Part shown: positions 53,846 to 61,482 of the stretch, in pieces
Layout: each line of letters starts with the position of its first letter
How positions within the stretch are numbered: the stretch's first letter is position 1
The notes under the pieces: model-generated
The model's input: the letters and a program-made list of their open reading frames with translations, nothing else
Told to the model about the DNA's origin: nothing
The model's database searches: none
Translations under genes and position numbers: made by a program
Origin: Streptomyces sp. AC558_RSS880
Lineage (GTDB): Bacteria > Actinomycetota > Actinomycetes > Streptomycetales > Streptomycetaceae
Direction: 5' to 3'
NCBI RefSeq assembly: GCF_019049255.1
Contig: NZ_JAGMUJ010000027.1
Location: forward strand, 1 to 64,000
Length of the DNA: 64,000 nucleotides

Positions 53846-54313
53846 ATGACGGTGACGGAGACGGAGACCACGGAGGCCAGCGCCGACACCTGCGCCGGGC
53901 CCCCGCAGGGGAATCGACGGCCGGACGGCGCGGACAAGTACACGATCAGCGAGGTCGTCGCCCTCACCGGGCTGACGGCGCACACCCTGCGCTGGTACGA
54001 GCGCATCGGGCTGATGCCGCACATCGACCGGTCCCACACCGGCCAGCGCCGCTACAGCAACCGCGACCTCGACTGGCTCGCCCTCGTCGGCAAGCTCCGC
54101 CTGACCGGGATGCCGGTCGCGGACATGGTGCGGTACGCGGAACTGGTCCGCGCGGGCGATCACACGTACACCGAGCGTTTCGAGCTGCTCCAGCAGACTC
54201 GCGAGGACGTACTGTCCCGGATCGCCGAACTCCAGGGCACGCTCGCCGTGCTCGACCGGAAGATCGGGTTCTACGCGGACGCCGGGCGGGCCCTGGCGTC
54301 GGAGAGGGCATGA
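53846..54313 (+). CDS. MerR-family regulator (AdhR/NmlR-like)
   Basis: A 155-residue regulator. The winged HTH starts with YTISEVVALTGLTAHTLRWYERIGL (about residues 33-57, key residues) and RRYSNRDLDWL; a helical dimerisation part follows. No cysteine is in the C-terminal part, so the electrophile-sensing Cys of some relatives is not evident. The ATG at 53846 is chosen because it sits at the predicted transcription start; the long frame upstream is a shadow. Overlaps the aldo/keto reductase gene by 4 bp. Confidence 0.88.
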   Translation: MTVTETETTEASADTCAGPPQGNRRPDGADKYTISEVVALTGLTAHTLRWYERIGLMPHIDRSHTGQRRYSNRDLDWLALVGKLRLTGMPVADMVRYAELVRAGDHTYTERFELLQQTREDVLSRIAELQGTLAVLDRKIGFYADAGRALASERA

Positions 54314-55332
54314 TGACCGACGTCGGCAGGATCGGAACGGCCGCACTGGGCGAGGGCGGCCCCGAGGTGGGCGTGCAGGGCCTCGGCTGCATGGGCATGA
54401 GCTTCGCCTACGGCCCCACGGACGCGGACGCCTCCCGGGCGACCCTGGAGCGGGCCCTGGAACTCGGGGTCACGCTCTACGACACGGCGGACGCGTACGG
54501 CGCGGGCGACAACGAGCGGTTCCTCGCCCCCTTCTTCAAGGCGCACCGGGACGAGGTGGTCATCGCCACCAAGTTCGCCCTGTCGATCCCGCCGGAGGAC
54601 CCGACCCGGCGGATCATCCGCAACGACGCGCCGTACATCCGCGAGGCCGTCGAGGCGAGCCTGAAGCGCCTGGACGTCGACGTGATCGACCTCTACTACA
54701 TGCACCGGCGCGATGTGAACGTGCCGATCGAGGAGACCGTCGGCGTCATGGCCGAGCTGGTGCGCGAGGGCAAGGTCAAGCAGCTGGGCCTGAGCGAGGT
54801 CACGGCCGACGAACTGCGCGCCGCGCACGGGGTGCACCCGATCGCCGCCGTGCAGTCGGAGTGGTCGCTGTTCAGCCGGGACATCGAGGCGAGGGTCGTA
54901 CCGGCCGCGCGCGAACTGGGCGTGACCCTCGTCCCGTACTCCCCGCTGGGGCGAGGCTTCCTCACGGGTTCCTTCGTCGACGCCGACCAGGACCTCACGG
55001 CCGACGACTTCCGCCGCCGGCAGCCCCGCTTCACGGGCGACAACGCGGCGGCCAACGCGGCCCTCCTGGAACCGGTTCGCTCCGTGGCCGAGGCCCACGG
55101 CGTCACCCCCGGCCAGATCGCCCTGGCCTGGGTCCACCAGCGGTCGGAGGTCCACGATCTCCCGGTCGTCCCCATCCCGGGCACCCGCAAGCCGACCCGG
55201 GTGGAGGAGAACACGGCGGCGACGCACATCACCCTGACCGATGAGGAACTGGCCCTGCTGGACCCCATCGCGGCCAAGGTGGCGGGCACCCGCTACGCGG
55301 ACATGACGTTCACGTCCGCGGGACGAGAATAG
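54310..55332 (+). CDS. Aldo/keto reductase
   Basis: A 340-residue NADPH-dependent reductase with the TIM-barrel catalytic tetrad: Asp and Tyr in LYDTADAYGAGDNE (near residues 58-63), Lys in IATKFAL (near 88) and His in YYMHRRD (near 131). Cofactor binding residues follow in PGTRKPTRVEEN. It reduces aldehydes or ketones, and linkage to an AdhR-like MerR regulator suggests a role in aldehyde or electrophile stress. Coupled to merR by a 4-bp overlap. Confidence 0.92.
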   Translation: MMTDVGRIGTAALGEGGPEVGVQGLGCMGMSFAYGPTDADASRATLERALELGVTLYDTADAYGAGDNERFLAPFFKAHRDEVVIATKFALSIPPEDPTRRIIRNDAPYIREAVEASLKRLDVDVIDLYYMHRRDVNVPIEETVGVMAELVREGKVKQLGLSEVTADELRAAHGVHPIAAVQSEWSLFSRDIEARVVPAARELGVTLVPYSPLGRGFLTGSFVDADQDLTADDFRRRQPRFTGDNAAANAALLEPVRSVAEAHGVTPGQIALAWVHQRSEVHDLPVVPIPGTRKPTRVEENTAATHITLTDEELALLDPIAAKVAGTRYADMTFTSAGRE

Positions 55333-55364
55333 CCGCGGGCAGGCGTGCCTCCCCCCGTGCCTTA

Positions 55365-55502
55365 AGGGCCTGGGAGGTACCCCCAGGGCGCTGGGGGCAC
55401 CTCCCGCTCGAGCGAAGCCGAGAGTGGGGGAGGGTGGGCGCTGGGGGCACCCCCTCTGGGGGAGGCACCCCGCAAGCGCCGGGCCGCGCGACCCACCCCC
55501 GG
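55365..55502. repeat. Dispersed Streptomyces repeat with hairpin, includes copy 2
   Basis: A G/C-biased string with GGGGGCACC repeats and a hairpin around CTCGAGCGAAGCCGAG, a common Streptomyces intergenic element by memory. Its right end (55464-55502) matches 40591-40630. The hairpin could terminate the aldo/keto reductase transcript. Confidence 0.65.
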
Positions 55503-55523
55503 CGAACCCGCACCCCGGGCGCC

Positions 55524-56372
55524 TCACAACTCCGCGAGCAGTTCCGCCTTCTTCGAGGAGAACTCCTCGTCCGTCACCAGCCCCGCCTGGTGCAGCTCCC
55601 CGAGATGCCGGATCCGCTCGGCGATGTCCGCGGGGTCCCGGCGCGCACGCGCCGTGGATATCGCCGGCACCGGCGCACAGTTGCGCACCGCCGCCAGCAC
55701 GGCCGCCGCGAACGGCAACGACTCGTGCACGGGCCCGTACCCCAGCCCGAACACCACGGCCGCCGGATCCTGATCGGGCTGACCGGACGACGCCCCCGCG
55801 TCCCGCCGCAGCAACCGCAGATGCCCCTCGAACACCTCCGGCGACCGCCACTCCACCCCGCTCAGCTCACCCACCGCGAACCGCTGGTCGCCGGCCTTCC
55901 ACTTCGCCGACGACGCCCCCGTCCAGAACCACCGGAACGACACCGCCGTGCCGTCGAAGGCCGCCTTGCCGTCGTACGCCTTGAACTGCAACGGAACCTC
56001 GGGGGCGGCCACCAGATGGCGTTCGGCGGGTCCGGACTCGGTGAGTTGTGCGCGCAGTTCGTCGGCGTAGTACTCGGCGAGCGTCTCGCGTTCGGCGGGC
56101 AGCGCCAGCCGGTAGGGGTCGCTGCTCTCCTTCAACTGCCCGGAGGCGGCCTCCAGCAGCGGATCGGCTCCGGGCCGGAGCTCGATCCGCAGGACCACGG
56201 TCCCGCGCTTCCCGGGGACGAGGGTCACCCCCTCGATCGCCTCCAGCGGAACACGCCTCTCCCCGAGCGCCTGGAACAGCTTGGGTGTTCGGATCCCCCG
56301 TTCGTAACGGATGAGCACGGAGTCGGACTCGAACTCCCAGGTGGCATGAAATCCGGCCAGTACATCACCCAT
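55524..56372 (-). CDS. DUF4429 protein with SHOCT C-terminus
   Basis: A 282-residue cytoplasmic protein. DUF4429 is recognised by DVLAGFHATWEFESDSVLIRYERG (key residues) and a second related segment with AFDGTAVSFRW near residue 145. The last 40 residues are a SHOCT helix pair (LGELHQAGLVTDEEFSSKKAELL). Function unknown; SHOCT is an oligomerisation or membrane-association motif. ATG at 56372 is chosen for the family-like MGDV start; ATG at 56381 is an alternative. Confidence 0.82.
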   Translation of the reverse strand: MGDVLAGFHATWEFESDSVLIRYERGIRTPKLFQALGERRVPLEAIEGVTLVPGKRGTVVLRIELRPGADPLLEAASGQLKESSDPYRLALPAERETLAEYYADELRAQLTESGPAERHLVAAPEVPLQFKAYDGKAAFDGTAVSFRWFWTGASSAKWKAGDQRFAVGELSGVEWRSPEVFEGHLRLLRRDAGASSGQPDQDPAAVVFGLGYGPVHESLPFAAAVLAAVRNCAPVPAISTARARRDPADIAERIRHLGELHQAGLVTDEEFSSKKAELLAEL

Positions 56373-56438
56373 GCGGCTCATCGTATGCGGCACGAGCTTC
56401 TCCGTCCCCTCCCCACGCATACCGCAGTATCTCCGCCT

Positions 56439-57656
56439 CTACGCGCGTCCGGTAGTGGTCGTACCGGACAAACCCGCCCGGCAGACGTCGTCCTCGCCCG
56501 CACAGGACACCGCGAGGTATGCGCCAACACCGATCTCGGCGAAGTTCCGCAGGCTGTCCGTGCCCGGTTCGAAGTACCCGGCGTGTCCCTTCGCCTCCCG
56601 CGCCGACAGCACCCGCGCACCGAATCCCGCCGCCACCGGGTCGGCCCCGTGCCCCAGACCGCCGAGTTCCAGGTACGGCACGTCCTGGATCCAGTCGTCG
56701 GCGTCCCGCATGGCCCACACCCGGGCGGTGGTGCGCAGCTGGGACGCCTTCTCGACCCGCATGCCGGGGCTGCCGGCCACCGCGATGTCGGCCACCCGCT
56801 CCGGCAGCCGGTGCGCGGCGATGCCGCACACCACGGAGCCGTAGCTGTGGCAGAACAGCGAGACCGGAGCGATCCCGGGCAGTCCGCGCACCAGCGCGTC
56901 CAGCCGCAGCGCGCCGTCCTCGGCGCGCATCGCCGTGGCCGCGTCCATACCGAGTCCGCTGGGGGCGGTGTAGTCGGCCCAGGCGATCACGGCGGTCCGG
57001 GTCGAGGGAGCGGCGTCGCGCTCCGCCGCGTACAGGGACCTCGCCATGCCGACGGGGGCCGAGTGGGTGCGCCGGGTGCGCTGGAAGGTGAGCAGGTCGG
57101 TGTCGACGCCGGGGACGACGACCGAGACCCGCTCGGCCCTGCGCAGGTCGCCGAAGACCTCGGCGACCCGGCCGGGGCCCGCCGGGTCGAAGGCGAGGAT
57201 GTGCCGGCCGGGGCGCATCAGCGCCTCGAAGCGGTCCAGCCGGCGCGCCGCCTGCCGCTGGCCCGAGGCCGTGAGGCGTGTGTCGTGCACGCGTCCGAGT
57301 TCGACCTTGCGGGCCTGCCCCAGCGCGATGCGGTTGGCGCGGTAACGCAGCTGGACCGGTGCGCCGTTCATGTTGCCGACCGCGAGCGGATAGCGACGGG
57401 CGAGACTCGCACGCTGCCCCTCGGTGAGCGAGGCGAAGAACCGGGCCAGCCGCGCGGGCGCCGACTGCGGGTCCGGCAGCCGGTGGCCGGCCATCCGGCC
57501 GTGCTCCCAGGCGTTGAGCGATGCCTGGAGCGGAGCGGGGTGGCGCTGATGGCGCAGTGCCGTCCAGCCCGTGGTCGCCAGCATCACGAAAACGACGGCG
57601 AGCGCGAGCAGCGCGCGCCAGACGTTCAGTTGCGGGGAGGTGTCGAAGGAAGTCAC
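56439..57656 (-). CDS. Membrane-anchored alpha/beta hydrolase (DUF1023)
   Basis: A 405-residue protein with one N-terminal membrane helix (about residues 13-31, LLALAVVFVMLATTGW in part) and a DUF1023-type hydrolase domain. The nucleophile elbow is FCHSYGSVVCG with Ser, after VVVPGVDTDL and the tail HAGYFEPGTDSL with a late His region. Such proteins are abundant in actinomycetes and act on unknown esters or amides outside the membrane. ATG at 57656. Confidence 0.85.
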   Translation of the reverse strand: MTSFDTSPQLNVWRALLALAVVFVMLATTGWTALRHQRHPAPLQASLNAWEHGRMAGHRLPDPQSAPARLARFFASLTEGQRASLARRYPLAVGNMNGAPVQLRYRANRIALGQARKVELGRVHDTRLTASGQRQAARRLDRFEALMRPGRHILAFDPAGPGRVAEVFGDLRRAERVSVVVPGVDTDLLTFQRTRRTHSAPVGMARSLYAAERDAAPSTRTAVIAWADYTAPSGLGMDAATAMRAEDGALRLDALVRGLPGIAPVSLFCHSYGSVVCGIAAHRLPERVADIAVAGSPGMRVEKASQLRTTARVWAMRDADDWIQDVPYLELGGLGHGADPVAAGFGARVLSAREAKGHAGYFEPGTDSLRNFAEIGVGAYLAVSCAGEDDVCRAGLSGTTTTGRA

Positions 57657-57737
57657 TGGGAGGACACACTAGGAGAACGGGCGTGTCTCGCGTGAACCAA
57701 GTGACCGGGATCACGTTTCGTTGTGCCGATTCAGGGA

Positions 57738-58400
57738 TTAATCCGTACGCCAGTTCCCCGCGAGCGCCGGTCCCACATGGTCCAGGCAGGTCGTCATCAG
57801 GTCCCGCATGGCCGCCGCGCCGAGATCGTCCCCGGCGGACCAGAGCCGCTCCGCCACGCGGATCACCCCGCCGAACGCGGCCACCAGGATCCTCGGCCGG
57901 GGGTCGGCGTCCACGTCGAGCCCCTCGCGCTCGGCGACGATGCGGGCCAGCTCCTCCTCCAGCTCCGTCGCGCGGCGCAGATGGGCGGCGAGCAGGGCGG
58001 GCGTCGACTCGATGACCCGGTAGACACGCATGTGCAGTTCCAGCGGGACGAGGTGCTCCACGGCTTCGTTGATGCCGTCCCAGCTGTCCAGCACGGCCCG
58101 GCGCAGCACCTCCAGCGGCGCCTCGCCCGGCGGGCGTTCGCGTACGGCCTCGACGACGTGCGCCTCCGCGAGCCGGGGGACGAAGAACGCCACCTCCTCC
58201 TTGCTGGCGAAGTAGCGGAAGAAGGTGCGCTGCGAGACGTCGACGGCCGCGGCGATGTCGTCGACGGTCGTCCCCTCGTACCCGCGCGTGGCGATCAGCT
58301 CCAGTGCGGCCCGGACCAGCGCGTTCCGTGTGCGCTGCTTCTTGCGCTCTCTCAGACCCGGCCGCGGCAGCGCACCCACGGCGGTCACGACCGTCTCCAT
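57738..58400 (-). CDS. TetR-family repressor
   Basis: A 220-residue regulator with the TetR HTH (ALELIATRGYEGTTVDDIAAAVDVSQRTFFRYFASKEEV, residues about 32-70, key residues). GAGGAGGAGCG precedes the ATG. It is divergent from a DHA2 multidrug exporter across 111 bp, which contains two matched operators, so it probably represses both genes and is released by a transported compound. Confidence 0.92.
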   Translation of the reverse strand: METVVTAVGALPRPGLRERKKQRTRNALVRAALELIATRGYEGTTVDDIAAAVDVSQRTFFRYFASKEEVAFFVPRLAEAHVVEAVRERPPGEAPLEVLRRAVLDSWDGINEAVEHLVPLELHMRVYRVIESTPALLAAHLRRATELEEELARIVAEREGLDVDADPRPRILVAAFGGVIRVAERLWSAGDDLGAAAMRDLMTTCLDHVGPALAGNWRTD

Positions 58401-58449
58401 CGCTCCTCCTCGAACCGTTTCTCCTGTTCAGGCTATACGCGAGTGTCCT

Positions 58450-58497
58450 GTCAGTGACTGACTGGTGAATTGGTTTGTCAACTGTCAGCGGCTGACA
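58450..58497. promoter_or_regulatory. Tandem TetR operators
   Basis: Two inverted repeats of one consensus: GTCAGT-G-ACTGAC at 58450-58462 and TGTCAGC-G-GCTGACA at 58483-58497. Centres are 34 bp apart, about three turns. They share the TGTCAG(T/C)G(A/G)CTGAC(A) core, which is strong internal evidence for binding by one dimeric regulator. Confidence 0.75.
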
Positions 58498-58511
58498 TTA
58501 GCCTCGAACGT

Positions 58512-60131
58512 ATGACTAGTCAGACCACCATCGACAAGACGGGGCCGGGGGACGGCACGCCGGCCGCCCCGTCGGACGGGGCCCCGGGCAAGGGGCTGCG
58601 CGGGCACCCCTGGTACACCCTCATCACCGTCGCCGTGGGCGTCATGATGGTGGCCCTCGACGGCACCATCGTGGCCATCGCGAACCCGGCCATCGGCGAC
58701 GACCTGGGCGCCTCGCTGTCGGAGCTCCAGTGGATCACCAACGCCTACTTCCTCGCGCTCGCGGTCTGCCTGATCACCGCGGGCAAGCTCGGTGACCGCT
58801 TCGGGCACCGCCAGACCTTCCTCATCGGTGTCGTCGGCTTCGCCGCCGCGTCGGGGGCCATCGGTCTGTCCGACAGCATCGCGCTGGTCATCACCTTCCG
58901 TGTGTTCCAGGGTCTGTTCGGCGCGCTGCTGATGCCGGCCGCGCTCGGTCTGCTGCGGGCCACGTTCCCGGCCGAGAAGCTCAACATGGCCATCGGCATC
59001 TGGGGCATGGTCATCGGTGCCTCCACCGCGGGCGGCCCGATCCTCGGCGGTGTCCTCGTCGAGCACGTCAACTGGCAGTCGGTGTTCTTCATCAACGTGC
59101 CGGTCGGCGTCCTCGCCGTCGTGCTCGGCGCGTGGATCCTGCTCGACCACCGCGCGGAGAACGCCCCGCGCTCCTTCGACCTGCTCGGCATAGCCCTGCT
59201 GTCGGCCGCGATGTTCTGCCTCGTCTGGGCACTGATCAAGGCCCCCGAGTGGGGCTGGGGCGACGTCCAGACCTGGTCGTTCATCATCGGCTCGTTCGCC
59301 GGCTTCGGGGCCTTCGCCTTCTGGGAGACCAAGGTCAGGGAACCGCTGATCCCGCTGGCCCTGTTCCGTTCCGTCCCGCTGTCCGCGGGTGTCGTGCTGA
59401 TGGTCCTGATGGCCATCGCCTTCATGGGCGGCCTGTTCTTCGTCACCTTCTACCTGCAGAACGTGCACGGCATGAGCCCGATCGACGCCGGCCTGCACCT
59501 GCTCCCGCTCACCGGCATGATGATCGTCGGCTCGCCGCTGGCCGGAGTGATGATCACCAAGGTCGGCCCGCGCATCCCGCTCGCCTGCGGCATGGCGTTC
59601 ACCGCGCTCGCCATGTACGGCATGTCGACGCTGGAGACGGACACCGGCAGCGCTGTGATGTCGCTCTGGTTCGCCCTGCTGGGTCTCGGCCTCGCGCCCG
59701 TCATGGTCGGCGCCACCGAGGTCATCGTGGGCAACGCGCCGCTCGAGCTCTCCGGTGTCGCCGGTGGCCTCCAGCAGGCCGCCATGCAGATCGGCGGCAG
59801 CCTCGGTACGGCCGTGCTCGGCGCCGTGATGGCCTCCAAGGTCGACAGCGACCTCGAGGGCAACTGGGCGAAGGCCGGGCTCCCGCCGCTCACCCCGGAA
59901 CAGGCCGGACAGGCTTCCGAGGCCGTGCAGGTCGGTGTGGCTCCGGTGGCCGAGGGCACCCCGCCGGAGATCGCCACGAAGATCACCGACGTCGCCCACG
60001 ACACCTTCATCTCCGGCATGAGCATGGCGTCCCTGGTCGCCGCCGGAGTCGCCGCCGTGGCGGTGCTGGTCGCCTTCCTCACCAAGCGCGGTGAGAACGC
60101 GGAGGCGGGCGCGGGCGTCGGCCACATCTGA
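58512..60131 (+). CDS. DHA2 (14-TMS) MFS drug exporter
   Basis: A 539-residue membrane transporter of the EmrB/QacA group with about 14 hydrophobic segments. Typical motifs: VALDGTIVAIANPAIG in helix 1, LGDRFGHRQTF in loop 2-3 and GASTAGGPILGG. It should export drugs or other hydrophobic compounds with proton antiport. ATG at 58512; the in-frame codons upstream lie inside the operator. Controlled by the divergent TetR protein. Two strong hairpins follow. Confidence 0.93.
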   Translation: MTSQTTIDKTGPGDGTPAAPSDGAPGKGLRGHPWYTLITVAVGVMMVALDGTIVAIANPAIGDDLGASLSELQWITNAYFLALAVCLITAGKLGDRFGHRQTFLIGVVGFAAASGAIGLSDSIALVITFRVFQGLFGALLMPAALGLLRATFPAEKLNMAIGIWGMVIGASTAGGPILGGVLVEHVNWQSVFFINVPVGVLAVVLGAWILLDHRAENAPRSFDLLGIALLSAAMFCLVWALIKAPEWGWGDVQTWSFIIGSFAGFGAFAFWETKVREPLIPLALFRSVPLSAGVVLMVLMAIAFMGGLFFVTFYLQNVHGMSPIDAGLHLLPLTGMMIVGSPLAGVMITKVGPRIPLACGMAFTALAMYGMSTLETDTGSAVMSLWFALLGLGLAPVMVGATEVIVGNAPLELSGVAGGLQQAAMQIGGSLGTAVLGAVMASKVDSDLEGNWAKAGLPPLTPEQAGQASEAVQVGVAPVAEGTPPEIATKITDVAHDTFISGMSMASLVAAGVAAVAVLVAFLTKRGENAEAGAGVGHI

Positions 60132-60142
60132 CGGACCGTACG

Positions 60143-60227
60143 GCCGGGTTCGCCCCTCGGGGCGAACCCGGCCCGGAAGACGCCCGCTGCGGCGCGCCGC
60201 TGGAGGAGGCGGCGCGCCGCAGCGGGC
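60143..60227 (+). terminator. Tandem double terminator after MFS gene
   Basis: Hairpin 1: 60143-60156 pairs perfectly with 60159-60172, 14 bp with a 2-nt loop (15 with the flanking pair). Hairpin 2: 60182-60200 pairs perfectly with 60209-60227, 19 bp with an 8-nt loop, followed by TTT. Two such stems in 85 bp make very strong termination. Confidence 0.85.
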
Positions 60228-60278
60228 TTTCCGGCGCCGTCACGGCGTGAATTCGCCGCCGCAGCGGGGGTACCCGCC

Positions 60279-60614
60279 ATGTCAACCAACCCTTACAGGG
60301 AGTCGATGATGGCGAGCTTCGGACACGGAACGCGCAGGCACCCCCGCTCACGTGGCCGGACGTGGTCACGGACCGGGCCGGATCGCGCGACCCTCGGGAT
60401 CATCGGAGCCATCTGCGCGGTCGCCGGTTTCTTCGTGCTGGGGATCGTCCTCGGTCCGGTGGCGATCGTCTGCGGCTGGCTCGCGATGGGCCGCAGCTGG
60501 GCGGGTTCCCGCTCGGTGCCGGCCCTGATCGCCCTGATCCTGGGCGCCATCGACACGCTCCTGGCCGTCATCTGGCTGGCCGGAGCGACCACTTCGGGTT
60601 ACGGCGTGTTCTGA
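60279..60614 (+). CDS. Small membrane protein
   Basis: A 111-residue protein with a basic start and two hydrophobic segments (about residues 39-66, GIIGAICAVAGFFVLGIVLG in part, and 80-101). DUF4190-like spacing of G-x-x-x-G helices. ATG at 60279 has GGGGGT upstream; ATG at 60309 with AGGGAG is a credible alternative giving 101 residues. Function unknown. Confidence 0.65.
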   Translation: MSTNPYRESMMASFGHGTRRHPRSRGRTWSRTGPDRATLGIIGAICAVAGFFVLGIVLGPVAIVCGWLAMGRSWAGSRSVPALIALILGAIDTLLAVIWLAGATTSGYGVF

Positions 60615-60665
60615 CCCGGAGCACGAGGGACGGGCCTCCGGCGCGGAGCCGGGGGCCCACCCGTG

Positions 60666-61409
60666 TCACCGTCGTTCCCCGACCGGCGTCGCCCTCAGGG
60701 CCGCCACCTCGGCGCGCAGCGCCTGTACCTCCCGGGTGAGCGTCTCGATGGCCTCCGTCTGCCGCCGCTCCTCCACGTCGTCCTTCTCGAAGCGGGCGAT
60801 GAACCACGCGGCGATGTTCGCGGTCACCACACCGAGCAGCGCGATCCCGGACAGCATCAGGCCCACGGCCAGCACGCGTCCCAGTCCGGTGGTCGGCGCG
60901 TGGTCCCCGTACCCCACGGTCGTCATCGTCGTGAAGGACCACCACACCGCGTCGCCCAGCGTCCGGATGTTGCCGTCCGGCGAGTCCCGCTCCACCGAGA
61001 GCACCGCGAGCGAGCCGAACATCAGCAGCCCGACCACCGCCCCGGCGACATACGTCGTCAGCTTGATCTGCGAGGCCAGCCGGGCACGCTGCCCGACCAG
61101 CAGCAGCGTCGACACCAGCCGCAGCAGCCGCAGCGGCTGGAGCAGGGGAAGCAGCACGGCGCACAGGTCCAGCCAGTGCGTCCGCAGGAACACCGGGCGC
61201 TGTTCGGCGAGCGCCAGCCGGACGGCGTAGTCGACCGCGAACGCCCCCCACACCGCCCACTCCACGGCCGTGCACAGGGCGACCACGTCCTGGCTCGCGC
61301 CGGGCCGGACGATCGGCACGGCATAGGCGACGGCGAAGGCCACGGCCAGGCCGAGGAGCGGCCGCTGGGTGCGGTGTTCCCAGCGGACCTGGGCCGACTG
61401 CTGCTTCAT
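60666..61409 (-). CDS. Voltage-type potassium channel protein
   Basis: A 247-residue ion channel. Four to five hydrophobic segments precede the pore: the selectivity filter TTVGYGD is at residues 163-169, with LRLLRLVSTLLL around 93-104 resembling an S4 helix with regularly spaced Arg. The C-terminus is a coiled coil (LTREVQALRAEVAALRA). It should form a tetrameric K+ channel. ATG at 61409 preferred over upstream in-frame codons, which lie in a terminator stem. It lies after aceE on the same strand but is separated by a hairpin. Confidence 0.9.
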   Translation of the reverse strand: MKQQSAQVRWEHRTQRPLLGLAVAFAVAYAVPIVRPGASQDVVALCTAVEWAVWGAFAVDYAVRLALAEQRPVFLRTHWLDLCAVLLPLLQPLRLLRLVSTLLLVGQRARLASQIKLTTYVAGAVVGLLMFGSLAVLSVERDSPDGNIRTLGDAVWWSFTTMTTVGYGDHAPTTGLGRVLAVGLMLSGIALLGVVTANIAAWFIARFEKDDVEERRQTEAIETLTREVQALRAEVAALRATPVGERR

Positions 61410-61431
61410 GGCCCGTATCGTAAGGAAACGG

Positions 61432-61467
61432 GACGGGGTGGTGGACTCGCAGGTCCACCACCCCGTC
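61432..61467 (-). terminator. Terminator after aceE
   Basis: Perfect 15-bp inverted repeat at 61432-61446 and 61453-61467 with a 6-nt loop, 15 bp past the aceE stop; in the minus direction the stem is followed by a T-rich patch (CGTTTCCTT). Confidence 0.75.
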
Positions 61468-61482
61468 GTCACGCCACGGGCG

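Noticed and set aside
58485..60125. A 546-codon minus-strand frame opposite the exporter.
   Set aside because: Asp/Glu/Gly/His-rich shadow typical of the strand opposite a membrane protein gene.
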